Shown here piece after piece: positions 1 to 10,700 of a stretch of 64,000 nucleotides of DNA. The notes under the pieces were generated by a model. The model did no database searches. It had not been told where the DNA came from and worked only from the letters and a program-made list of their open reading frames with translations. The stretch is from Naumovozyma dairenensis CBS 421 (Eukaryota; Ascomycota; Saccharomycetes; Saccharomycetales; Saccharomycetaceae): assembly GCF_000227115.2 (NCBI RefSeq), contig NC_016484.1, positions 310,001 to 374,000 on the forward strand, in the 5' to 3' direction. Numbering within the stretch: position 1 is the first letter of the stretch; every line of letters begins with the position of its first letter. Position numbers and translations under genes: made by a program.

Positions 1-322
1 CGGTGAATATAGCAAGCAGGTTTAGTATAACTCCTGTGTATATGGTCCCATGGTTCGTTTCGAAAATGGTCAACGGGACGAAGATGGCGAAAACATTACA
101 AAGAAGGTGTAACAAGGATAGATGAATCAATGGATATGTGGATAATTTGGAGAATGTTTTGAGATGGAAAAGAGAATCTGTATTTAATGACCAGCTTTCG
201 TTTAAATTTGTTCGAGGGAACCATGATAGGGTGTAGATTATTGCTAAGAAGACTGTGAGACCTGTAGTCAATGCCGCGGGAGGATATTCCGGATTGATAG
301 TGAGTAATTTCTTCAAGTTCAT
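1..322 (-). CDS. RBD2: Rbd2 rhomboid protein, N-terminal part (gene runs off the window start)
   Basis: Partial gene, read on the minus strand from an ATG at 322 and still open at base 1, so 107 codons of the N-terminus are present and the 3' end is missing. The predicted protein begins MNLKKLLTINPEYPPAALTT, then has a first hydrophobic segment (about residues 17-31) and the conserved stretch STYPLIHLSLLHLLCNVFAI followed by ETNHGTIYTGV. This matches the N-terminus of the yeast Golgi rhomboid-type intramembrane protease Rbd2 (YPL246C). The catalytic Ser/His pair lies downstream of the window and cannot be checked. Divergent partner YPL245W, 363 bp away, is in the same arrangement as in S. cerevisiae, which supports the call. 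Confidence 0.9.
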   Translation of the reverse strand, partial: MNLKKLLTINPEYPPAALTTGLTVFLAIIYTLSWFPRTNLNESWSLNTDSLFHLKTFSKLSTYPLIHLSLLHLLCNVFAIFVPLTIFETNHGTIYTGVILNLLAIFT

Positions 323-685
323 GTTGGACAGCGGGAAAATATTATGAGCAGAACTTCTTGGTTATCTCGCAATGCTATTCCTCAAACCTTACCTTTTCCT
401 CATGTTTTCTTTTCCTTTTAATTGTTTTGCTTGTAAAGTTCTACAAAGTTCTACTCTACACTTGACAAATGAGTTTGTTCCTTCGAGAAAAGTTGAAATT
501 TTTCAAAATTACGTAACCCGATAGATGATTATTGCATTTAATGCCTGTTAGTAGACAATGTATGTAGATGATATAAGTTAATGAAGTTGTAACTTTTGAC
601 ATCCTGAATTGATAATGGTTCTTATATCCTGTACTGTGTAGGAAGGTGCGTCAATCCAATCGTTTACAAACCAAGTATTCATATA
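323..685. promoter_or_regulatory. Shared upstream region of RBD2 and YPL245W
   Basis: A 363-bp divergent intergenic region. I see no ORF, RNA gene or clear factor-binding consensus; it presumably carries both promoters. Confidence 0.4.
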
Positions 686-2110
686 ATGACTGTCTCATCT
701 CCAATATTGGCCAAGAGAACCAGAAGCAGCACATCTCAAACTCCGATGACAGCCACGGGGACCAAGAACAAAAGCACCACTATGAGACGTAAACAGCAAG
801 ATCTTTCAAAAGAATCAATTGCTATGAATAAATTAGGCCGCATTAAGTTATCTGACGAACAACAGCGATTAAGAGACAGAATTTTGGAATTCTCTAGGAA
901 GAATTTAGGATCTTTTAACGATGACAAGAAGCCCGCTATATTTGTCATTGAAGGCGATGCGGGAACAGGTAAATCCGTAATTTTGAACTCCCTTTTCAAT
1001 GAGATTCAAAGGTTATCAGTATCATCCCTTGACAACGAAGATGTATTGGTTGGAACTAATAATTATTTGATTGTTAATCATCCAGAGATGTTGAAATTAT
1101 ACCATCGAATTTGTCACCAATTCAGCTACATTAAAAAGAGCTCACTAGAGAGACCAACCACATTGGTTAATACATTACAAAAGACTAATTCTATGGCTGA
1201 TATTATTATTATAGATGAAGCTCATTTATTAAGCACCGCAAAGGATGCTTGGAAAAGATTTTATGGTGAAAACCATTTATCTGATCTGATTAAATTGGGT
1301 AAGGTCTTGGTAGTGGTGTATGATGATAAACAAGCTTTAAGGATGGGATCATATTGGGATGAAAACGCCAAAGATGATGGTGCTAGTTTGAAATGGTTTT
1401 ATGATCAATTTTTAAGTGATAAGAAAGAATGGTATAACTTGAAGCAACAATTCAGGGTTGCTGCTCCCGAAGATGTTTTGGATTGGATTGATAAGATTAG
1501 TATCCAAGGTATTATTCCGGAGTACCCTAAATCTTGCCTATTAAAAGAAGAAGAAGGAAAGAGACAATACGATAGTTTGAATTTCGATTTTAAAATATGG
1601 GAAGATTGTGGAGAGATGTATGAAGCATTACGTGTGAAAAATGAAGAAATGGGTCAGTGTAGAATGTTATCTACTTATGATTTCCCCTACAGGTTGGATG
1701 GGAAAGATTATTTTGTTACATGCGGTGATAATTTTAAAGTTAGATGGGATAGGTATGCTCCAAGAGAACAATTACCATGGAGCGAAAGAGAAACTTTCGA
1801 TGAAGTGGGTAGTGTGTATACCATCCAAGGGTTTGATTTGAATTATGCAGGTGTCATCTTGGGAAAATCTGTGAGCTATGATAAGGCAAACAACTGTATT
1901 AAATTATTACCAGAATTTTATGATGATCATGCCGGATTTACTAAGAAGAAAAATATTAAAAATGCAGATTCTGTTAAACAAAAGATTATAATGAATAGTA
2001 TCAACGTTTTACTGACGAGAGGTGTTAAAGGATTATATGTTTATGCATATGATCCAGAATTAAGAAGAATTTTACTGGAATCGAAGGCCCATAACCATCT
2101 AGACTCTTAA
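686..2110 (+). CDS. YPL245W-type putative P-loop ATPase (DUF2075-like)
   Basis: A 474-residue protein that I place as the orthologue of the uncharacterised S. cerevisiae YPL245W, from position next to RBD2 and from length. The ATG at 686 is the first in frame. The N-terminus (about 1-50) is Ser/Thr/Lys-rich and probably disordered. A Walker A motif GDAGTGKS lies at about residues 90-97 and a Walker B motif IIIIDEAHLLS near 172-182, with a hydrophobic strand before each. A later TIQGFDLNYAGV segment resembles the helicase-like C-terminal motif of DUF2075 proteins. The fold predicts nucleotide hydrolysis. The substrate and cellular role are not known to me, and nothing in the context suggests one. 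Confidence 0.85.
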   Translation: MTVSSPILAKRTRSSTSQTPMTATGTKNKSTTMRRKQQDLSKESIAMNKLGRIKLSDEQQRLRDRILEFSRKNLGSFNDDKKPAIFVIEGDAGTGKSVILNSLFNEIQRLSVSSLDNEDVLVGTNNYLIVNHPEMLKLYHRICHQFSYIKKSSLERPTTLVNTLQKTNSMADIIIIDEAHLLSTAKDAWKRFYGENHLSDLIKLGKVLVVVYDDKQALRMGSYWDENAKDDGASLKWFYDQFLSDKKEWYNLKQQFRVAAPEDVLDWIDKISIQGIIPEYPKSCLLKEEEGKRQYDSLNFDFKIWEDCGEMYEALRVKNEEMGQCRMLSTYDFPYRLDGKDYFVTCGDNFKVRWDRYAPREQLPWSERETFDEVGSVYTIQGFDLNYAGVILGKSVSYDKANNCIKLLPEFYDDHAGFTKKKNIKNADSVKQKIIMNSINVLLTRGVKGLYVYAYDPELRRILLESKAHNHLDS

Positions 2111-2360
2111 AATAAACAACCCACTAATTAAAAAAGGAATTTATAGAGTTAAGGTATGGATATAGACATTAATATAGTAAATGCATTCTCAAAATGAGTA
2201 TATTCTTTTCTTGCCATAGAGGTTCTGAAAAGAGATCTATCAACGGTTTCTCTTGGTTTATTATATAGTTTAGTCTGTGTAGTCCGCTATTTGGTGCACT
2301 GAACGTTGGTACAGAACACTAATCGACGTTAAGAAGTTTTTATGATGTTAGTGCCGACAA
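2111..2360. other. Convergent intergenic region YPL245W / HUT1
   Basis: A 250-bp region between two convergent genes; AT-rich terminator-type sequence, no gene seen. Confidence 0.4.
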
Positions 2361-3482
2361 TTAATTGGATTGGGTCCATAATTTTTTTTCCTGCTTGTCT
2401 GTCGTTGTCACCACTGGCTGTTCTCTTTTATTAGCAGCTTCCCAAGTTATCCCACTGAAGACGATGACGATACCAGTCCATTGTAAAGCATTTAGAGTCT
2501 TGCCGTACACAATTATACTTAAGATCATAGAGATCATCTTCCTTGTGACAGTAATCATAACCAGGACCAATGATCCATATTGTTCTAAAGTGTAAAAGAT
2601 GAAACATTGACCCAAAGCTCCACATATGGAGTAAGTTAATAGATAAGATACGATTTCCGGGTCTGAATATAGCATTTTCAAAGCAGATACTATTTGAGTT
2701 TTATCAAATAAAATGAAATAGATAATATTCCATAAAATGATGAACATATTCAGCACAAACATCAAATGTGAACCTGTGATTACTTTGTTCTTCTTATCAT
2801 TCTCATGTTTCCTATTTCTACTTATCTTTAACATAGTATCTTGAGTAGCGTTTGTCATACCGTCTAGAAATAAACTTGCCGCTAATAGGGCAAATCCATA
2901 CAATGAGTCACTTAAAAACATTTTTCCATTAGTATTATCAATGTTATTCGTTTTTCTTGAGGAGGAACCACCATAAGTGAAGACACCTACACCAATACTT
3001 ACCAAAACGGCTACTAATTTTTTCTCATTTGGAATGGAAGTTTTATAAAACAACAAATGGATCAAAAGAACCGGTATCATTTTGGAAGATTTGGCTAATA
3101 TATAAGTTAAATAATCCACATAATGTAATGAATATGTAGCTAATGGATTTGAAGTACTTTGTGTCAATGAAATTATTGCCAATTCCTTTGGATAATCAGA
3201 AATTAACTGGAATGGGCTGTATGATTAATTTTTTTTACCTTTGGACTTCACAGCTAGATACATATACCCTAGGAGCATGGCCACTATAGCTTGTGAAACG
3301 GCAATAAAATTTGGATATCTAAATTGCGCATTACTTTGAGGCCATATTTTTGTTGTTAATGGTTCTTGTACTAATGCCCATGTTAGGAAACTTGTATAAA
3401 TACCTGTTGCACATATCAGTAGAGTGTATATACTCTTATTCGTTTGAGGCTTCTCCTTTTGGGAAGACGTAATATGGCTCAT
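2361..3482 (-). pseudogene. HUT1: HUT1 UDP-galactose transporter homologue with an in-frame TAA stop
   Basis: Homologue of Hut1 (YPL244C), an ER nucleotide-sugar transporter of the drug/metabolite transporter fold, in its expected place. Reading starts at an ATG at 3482 (MSHITSSQKEKPQ). The first 85 codons hold a conserved segment FLTWALVQEPLTTKIWP. A TAA at 3227-3225 then ends the frame. Fourteen codons later the same frame resumes as PKELAIISLTQSTSNPLATY and continues through HVDYLTYILAKSSKMIPVLL, SLFLDGMTNATQD and ITVTRKMISMILSIIVYGKT to a stop at 2361. No base shift is needed: the two parts are in one register, 374 codons including the stop, against 339 residues in S. cerevisiae. The bases around the TAA show no TACTAAC and no intron of plausible length. 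Either the gene is dead, TAA is read through, or one base is wrong. The downstream part has no good early ATG. Confidence 0.85.
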
Positions 3483-5269
3483 TCAGCTATAAAGAAATGG
3501 TTAGTCGGTGTCCTTTGTGATACTATTACCTTCTATATTTTGTGTAAGTGCAGAGAATTTTTCACTTCAACTTCATCATTACCGTGTTATTTATTACATT
3601 TTTCAATTGTAACTGCGTCGTTTTTTTTTGGACAGGAAAGTTGGGGCGACACAAAATATAATAAAGTAGTATATATAAATATATAAATATATAATACACT
3701 TTGAGGGAGTTTGTGAAGTTTTATTCTAGTTTTATGTAGGTATTTATGTATACTAGACGTTTTGGAATGGCAATCAATTTAGATATAAAGAGTGTTTATA
3801 TCTTGGTCTATTTATAATACATTTGAATAAAAAGGAAAATGGTGAGCACTTATGTAGTAGATGATAGGAGAGCTCTCCTTGAATACGTAAATAAACGAAC
3901 GATAAAATAACAAACACCAAATAGATATAACGAATCAACCTTATACACTATTAAATAACTATTACGTAATTAATACACAACATCAACAACTAAGTTACGA
4001 ACAACAGCAACAATTTTCAAGACCGCTCTTATAACTCTCAGGTAAGTGAACAAGTAGACCCCCTTCGCTCTAGTGCTAGATCAGCACAGTTATTATGATC
4101 ATCAACGGTGTAGTTTATGAATTTTCAAAATAATGTTTATTTTTGGTTACAATAATGTGTCAAAATATTATCATCTATTTCAGAAGGAAAAAAATTTAAG
4201 AAGCTGGCTCTGCAATTACCAAGCAATCCGCTAAGATTATTGATTTCTAAATAATTTTTGTTAATAGCCTATATATAACTCTCCAAAGCGATCCTTGCAA
4301 AGATTCATCACATAATATCCAGTAGGGAAGATGTCTAGGAAAATAAATGATCCGGTTCACAGGATGGATTACTCATCTGCGAATAGATCCTTAATAGCGG
4401 GATACTGCATCTACCTATGCACTAAAAACTACAAGTTTGAACAATTCGATGAAATATTCATTTCTTCAAAGGTTATATATGACTTTTTCCCACTGAGTAC
4501 CGGCATAGGATACAGTTTTTCAAATGTAGATGTCTCAATGCTTCACCATCCGATTTTCTAATTGGAAATGCCCGAATGTGCATTAATTCATCTATCCAAT
4601 TTTCAATATAATCTTTTAGAATACAATGGTATATTAGTTTTCTTTGAAACGTGTACGTAGCCACAAATATTATATTTTAAACAGAACAAAAGGAATATGG
4701 AGGTGGCAATTTCTTCGTGTTGAACAATCAATTCCACAGACACGAGATTATCTGATTGTTCCTTTTTTTTTTTTATTAGGAGCTTCTAAAGAGGAGTACC
4801 TCTTGCAATATTTACTATAGATTCGTTTAACTAAAAGCGACAAATTACATAGAGTCTAGATGATAACGCCTGCATTCAAGATTGTCCTCTCGACTGAATC
4901 AATTCAGTGGTGCAGGGCGTTTGGATTATGGGCTTTACAATTCGAGGATTGAAGTTTATTCCATGGAAGCACCGTTCTGACTCATTCAGGATGAATCTAT
5001 GGTACATGATCGAACACACATTCGTCCCTTTTATCATATCCCATAGACGACCTTCCTTCGACTTGCTTTGTATATGTTCTTGACACTGTTTCTTTCTTTC
5101 TCTTCCTGTATAAACCATCTTTCACTGTATAGAGACGCCCGAATTTAGTTGTTGAAAAGTTTCTTCAAACAAGACATGTATAACGTTACCCACTTTTAAT
5201 AGACAACAGGAGGAGAAGTACAGTACCAATAAAGAAGCAACGAACTGAGAAGGAGAAATAGATTAAACT
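3483..5269. other. Intergenic region HUT1 - SRP68 with retroelement relic and two doubtful ORFs
   Basis: A 1.8-kb region. It contains the Ty1-like relic annotated separately (about 3860-4090). A 76-codon ATG ORF lies at 4331-4561 (+), with an A at -3 and an AT-rich leader, and an 80-codon ATG ORF at 4876-5118 (-). Neither resembles a family I know; both may be chance. The last 150 bp must carry the SRP68 promoter. Confidence 0.4.
3860..4090 (+). mobile_element. Ty1-like retrotransposon relic A (end of an LTR plus start of gag)
   Basis: This stretch aligns, with about 80 percent identity by eye, to the minus strand of 29260-29500. Shared blocks include CTCCTTGAATA, ATAAACGAACGATAAAATAAC, ACTATTAAATAACTATTAC and ATAACTCTCAGGTAA. 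The order matches a Ty1 5' end: leader, gag start inside the LTR, LTR end at CTCTCA (4040), then gag codons. The gag ATG seen in relic C is lost here. Similarity stops near 4085. The LTR start cannot be placed; it would lie near 3700. Confidence 0.65.
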
Positions 5270-7105
5270 ATGGCCATTTACTCTCCAATTGCAGCTACCT
5301 ACGGTGTTCGTGTCCAACAATTCCTCGAATCGCAACATGATTTTTTTAGATATCATGACAAATTGAATAAAAAATTACAAAAACTAAGACATAATTGCGG
5401 TTTAGTCACTAAAGATACTAAGAAATACACTACCAAAGAGAAATATTCCAAAATTACATCCGATGATTACGATAATAAGAACAAATTGTTCGGTGCTTTG
5501 GTCCTTTTACACGCTGAAAGAGATTTATCATTAGTCGAAACTTTAAAACTAAGAGGCCGTGAAAGAGGTAAATTAAAGAAAAGTGAGAAAAAAGTCATTG
5601 CTACAAGATTGAAGAAAGTTGTTAAAACGATTGAAAATTTGGTGGAATTGACTGCCAATGAACAAAATTGGGTTACTCGTTCTCAATATTTGATTTTCGC
5701 AAAATTGGCTACAGTGGAATATTTATTATATGGTAAACAATTCAAACGTAAAGAAAGCTCTAAGATCGCTTACGATTTAGCATTAGCATTTGCATCGTTA
5801 GATCATTTATATAATTTGAAACATCTAGATGAATCCATCGTGGAATCTCTTCATTCCAGATACGAATACACTTTAAGACAACACGCTGGTAATCTTTTAT
5901 CTCAAGTCGATTTACAAAATTTTATTGCTCATCAAGTTCAAGATACCCATGAAACTGATGAATTGGCTAAATTATTATTTAACAACGGGTTTACAATTAA
6001 ATTTCAAGATGTGGCAATGGAAGACGTAGATTCTATAACTCATATTCAATGGAGATCTTTCACTACAAAAGTTCATGATTCTGAAGTCGCTCATGCAATT
6101 GAAGAAGCTAAAAATACTACAATTAAAGATGTTGCAGATTATAGTACTAAATTGTTGAGATGGAATGACGCATTAAATAAACAGGAAGTTCGTATGGCAC
6201 AATTTGATGAAGATGGTTACCAAACTATGATAGCCACTGATGATGAGGAAGATATTACTAATACTAGAGAGAACGATGAAATCTTATTATCCTATATCAA
6301 ATATAATGCCATTTCTACTTCTATCCTTCGTGATAATTTTATTTTCAAGCAATTATGTAAACAATGGATTGCAATGAATTCCAAAGCGTTATCTTCGAGA
6401 TTGATTAAATTCAAAGAAATAGATCGTATCGTTAAAAACTTATTGAAATATTTACAAGATTTAATGGAATTACCTGGTGTTTATTCAGATGATGAATTGA
6501 TGAACCAATTAGCTTTAACTAAACTATATTTCCAACTTCATCTAAATGCTACTTGCCTTGCGTCATTATATCAATCGAAGGGTAAGTATGTTGAATCATT
6601 GGCCCTATATGTCGACTCTTACCAAAAATTGGATTCCAAATTATATGAAATTGATATGGAATCAGAAGAATCATTATTATTGCCAATAGAACTTTTGAAT
6701 AAAAAGAATATCATCACTTTACAAAATTCAATTAAAACCGGAATCAGTAACGTCATTGCCTTAGCAGAATATGAAAAGACCATAAATAAGACCACAACAA
6801 ATGATACCATAAACAATAATAAGAATAATAAATATGAACTATCCATACTTGAAAAGTTCAGTAAACATGAAAAAATTTATCCAAAAAATATTAATTTGAA
6901 AAATATTTTTCCATTGCAACCAAAATTACAACCGATCGGTAGCAAGCCAACTTTATTCGATTTGGCTTTCAATTATGTTAATTATTCGGAAGAAAATGAA
7001 AATAATAAATCTGTTTCTGTCACCCCAGAATCTCCTCCAGGAACTCCATCGTCAGAACCACCAGTAACAAAGAAACGTGGGTTTTTAGGACTATTTGGAC
7101 GTTGA
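5270..7105 (+). CDS. SRP68: Srp68, signal recognition particle 68-kDa subunit
   Basis: A 611-residue protein (599 in S. cerevisiae) in the YPL243W position. Srp68 binds the SRP RNA and Srp72 and helps deliver secretory proteins to the ER. The N-terminal RNA-binding region is recognisable from SPIAATYGVRVQQFLESQHD and FRYHDKLNKKLQKLRH; the family pattern of short basic helices (RGRERGKLKKSEKKVIATR) follows at about residues 95-120. The rest is helical, with tetratricopeptide-like stretches around 390-500. The C-terminus is an Asn-rich linker, then a Pro/Ser stretch and a short basic-aromatic tail KKRGFLGLFGR. ATG at 5270 is the only sensible start. Codon use is ordinary. Confidence 0.95.
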   Translation: MAIYSPIAATYGVRVQQFLESQHDFFRYHDKLNKKLQKLRHNCGLVTKDTKKYTTKEKYSKITSDDYDNKNKLFGALVLLHAERDLSLVETLKLRGRERGKLKKSEKKVIATRLKKVVKTIENLVELTANEQNWVTRSQYLIFAKLATVEYLLYGKQFKRKESSKIAYDLALAFASLDHLYNLKHLDESIVESLHSRYEYTLRQHAGNLLSQVDLQNFIAHQVQDTHETDELAKLLFNNGFTIKFQDVAMEDVDSITHIQWRSFTTKVHDSEVAHAIEEAKNTTIKDVADYSTKLLRWNDALNKQEVRMAQFDEDGYQTMIATDDEEDITNTRENDEILLSYIKYNAISTSILRDNFIFKQLCKQWIAMNSKALSSRLIKFKEIDRIVKNLLKYLQDLMELPGVYSDDELMNQLALTKLYFQLHLNATCLASLYQSKGKYVESLALYVDSYQKLDSKLYEIDMESEESLLLPIELLNKKNIITLQNSIKTGISNVIALAEYEKTINKTTTNDTINNNKNNKYELSILEKFSKHEKIYPKNINLKNIFPLQPKLQPIGSKPTLFDLAFNYVNYSEENENNKSVSVTPESPPGTPSSEPPVTKKRGFLGLFGR

Positions 7106-7723
7106 AGAAATAAATGCATATAATAAAAATGAAATAAAAAAAACTTCATGGCTAACTTCACAATATGCCGATTGTTCCACCTAAAGAATATATAAAATAT
7201 AATAACCCTTTTTGTATCTTATAATATCTATAAATAAAAATAATGAATGAAATATATAAATATGGATGTATTTTAACTAAGGGTGACTGTATATAAACGG
7301 CGAAGGTTCCGAAGGCTGGCGAGAGGGAGAGTCTAATATTACAGAGACTACCTACCCTTTGCTCATTAATAATAACTTCGATAAACTTTCTATTCAAGTA
7401 CGATTATTACAATACACGGACAGCTTTAGTCAAGTCAACCAATATAAAATATACTCAAGAGGACAATGTTTCAGGAAAGGACAGCTTAGGAAGCAATACT
7501 TAAATAAATCATTGTTTTTCTTTTTTAGACAATTTACAATAATTATTTTGCAATTCCAAGCTGAATAGTACAGGACTGGGCCCATCAGAAATTTTACTTT
7601 TGAAACTTCCAGCAATTTAGTCAAATTCTAGTTAAAATACTTTACTCCTTCTAAAAATGTCCTTCGTTTTTAAAATAGTATATATTTTATATTCGTTACA
7701 AATTAGCACAAAAGTCCTTAATT
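7106..7723. other. Convergent intergenic region SRP68 / IQG1
   Basis: A 618-bp region between two convergent genes. Short ORFs on both strands look accidental. No RNA gene or repeat seen. Confidence 0.4.
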
Positions 7724-10700
7724 CTAATCCTTTAGAAAAGTATCCACTACTAGTTGTAGTAATTGAGTAGTACTAAATTTCACTCTCTTATTTAACAATT
7801 CCCATGTTTCAATTTTGGTTCCTACCTGTGTAACCAATAAATCCTTTAAAAAGAATGATTCAACAATTTCAGAAACATATCTTTTTTCAGGACCTTTTCT
7901 CTTATCAATCAATTGGATACCAAAACGTGAACCTTCTGAAGTGGCAATCTTGAAAACGATATCTGGGAATTTGGGCCCACTTGAACCAAATACTTTCACG
8001 GATGAAGCACCTAGTTTTTCCCCAACAATTTCTTTTATAACACCCTTCTGATATAATTGTCTTGTGCTCCATTTAAATTTTAATCCTTGCATATTAACGC
8101 TTCCTTTATGCTGCATTTTCTTATAAGCACTTTTTAAATTCTCCAATGTAGTACTTGGTACTATGTCAAACTTTCTACATTTACTGAAACCTTTAATAGT
8201 TTTATCGATTTTTTGCTTTAATTGAAGGGAATCGATTTCATATTTTTGATTCACATTAAATATTTCTTGGTATGTTTCTTCTGTAACCTTTAACTCTTCT
8301 TTGACATAATTCATCGCATAATCAGGGTTCTTGATAGTATTTGCAATATCGTTCAATATATTCTGAAGATTGTTATCTGAGGGATTAATTATTCCCGACG
8401 TAAATAATTCTTGAACTTTTTGCATAACATTTTCTTTCAAAATACTATAGGTCTTGGGGGTCAATTCCACAATTATTGGATCTGTACATATCTTAGGATT
8501 TGTTCTTAAAAAGTGTTGGAAATTAAACTCTGTTTGAATATTAGATTCGTGATTTAGTAAGTCGAATAGATTGGAGTCGATACCTTCAACTTGCGTCATA
8601 TAAATAAATGCTCTCTTCACTCGATCATACCATCTTCTCATTTTATCATCAACAGCTAAGAACTTATATGCAGATGGATTTAATTCCAAATTAACTCTTC
8701 CTGATCTTGGAAGTAATTTCTCATCATTTTGGCTCAAGATCTCCATTAATAAACCTCCGTCTGAAAATTTATTTGCATAACTCTTAAACATTTGAGTGAT
8801 TTCAATAATTTTAGTTGATAGTAATTCCAAATGCGGCCTTGGTTTAGTCATATTACTGTATATTAACTTATCGCACTCTTGTTCATAGTCTGGTTCAATA
8901 AGAATATTATACAAAATATCCCTTATATGTGGTTTAATGTCTTGAACATATTGATTTAAAGGATCATAAAAACCATCAAACACATCCATTTCAAAAACTT
9001 TAATCAATGAATGCAATAAGATGTCCAGTTTAGCATTCATTTCACGATTAGAATAACATTCAAATCCATATTCTTCTCTATGAACTAAAAACTCCGCGAC
9101 AAAAAACTTAATTATGATATTAGAAATTGCACGTAATGAATCCATTTCATTCATATTTTGATCAGCAAATGCACAAAAGGCTTTTGTACATAGGTATCTG
9201 ACTTCAATAGGTATATCATTGGTTCTTCTAGTGAAAATTTCAGCTATCATTTCCACTGCATGCCATAAGTTTCTTAAATTCTCTATGAATTTCTCTGCAA
9301 CTTTAGGATCATCGATCGGTGGTGTTGAACTATTAGGGGGCAAGCTGCCATATACCTGCTTATAAATTAACGATGGATCTGCTTCGAAATCAATTTTTGG
9401 ATTATTTAAATATTGCAGTAACGGGATGAATAACGAAAACTTCTCGGTATTTTCACGTTGTACAAAATGAACCAATGCTTTCTGCCATAATTGGGTTTTA
9501 TCTTCCAAGGATTGGGAAAAGGATGGTGTCTGAGCAATGGAATCTAGTAGTATCTCTTTAAGAAATCTAGTGAAATATACTCTTTCCGTTGACGTCATCT
9601 TTTTGTTTGGAGTGTTAAATGACATATAGATATTTTTTTCAACAAATTCTGGTTCAAGAGTATATAATGTTTTCCAATAGGCAGGATCTACTTGTAATAA
9701 GTAGAACAATTTTTCAATGGATGGATATTTAGATTGCGGAATGTTCAAACTTTCATAATCAAATTGTCCTTTCATTTGGCTTTCTTTCAGTAAGTTGTAA
9801 CTATCTAAGACTGAGAGGATATCAAGATCATTTCTGATGGACTTTTGCAAATTTTCCCTTTTAATATTCTCAGCGTCGAATGAAGCTTGTAAACTCTCCA
9901 GTTTATTTTGAGTATCTTCAATATTTTCCCTGTTGTTCAAAAGATAAGTAAATTTCCTGACAGATTTTAAACATGGGTTGGCATATTCCATAAATTCCAA
10001 GTAAGCTGAACGCTGTAATTGCATCCTTATATGGCTTTGAATCATGATTATCGAATTTGCATTACTTTGATAATATTGGGCTCTACGGTTTAATTTTGAG
10101 CGAAGTTGGAATCCTCTTATATGAGCCTGGATTTGATTAAGAAAATTATATTCAATAATGTCATCTACCAGATCCAATGTGTATCTCACTAAGATCCCCC
10201 TAACTTGTGACTGTACTAATGTAACAGCTTTGATTTCTCTATCATCTGAGAAGGATACCAAATTTAATAGTTTCCTTTTCTGATATCCCTTTATGTGAGA
10301 AGATAACTTCAAAATCGTACCTTGATGAATTTTTCTTAATGGCTCTATAATTTTGGCTTGTTTGTTTCTTCGAAAATTACCTCTACATATTGATTGGAAA
10401 TCTTCTATCATAAGTTCATCTTTTTTGGACTCTTGTATAACTTCTCTAAAGCCCTCTCTGACTTTATTGGCCCTTACTAAGCATTGGAATTCAAGAACCG
10501 CGGATGATAAGTTAGATGCCGTGAGTAATCTTGAGGGGGAAGAAAGCTGTATCCTCAATTGTAACCCTCGTATTCTATTTTGAAATTTTATCAGAGGTTC
10601 AGTTATAAGTTGAATATTTGATAATTGTCTTTGTGTTCGTTTTCTAAGTAATGCACCTCTCGAACGTCTTTGTAACATTTCAATTACATGTTCTTGTCTT

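Noticed and set aside
736..999. 87-codon ORF on the minus strand
   Set aside because: Lies inside YPL245W on the opposite strand, with no independent support; a shadow of the real gene.
3190..3240. A short intron that would remove the HUT1 stop
   Set aside because: The possible GT-AG span is only about 34 nt, with no TACTAAC; too short for a yeast intron.
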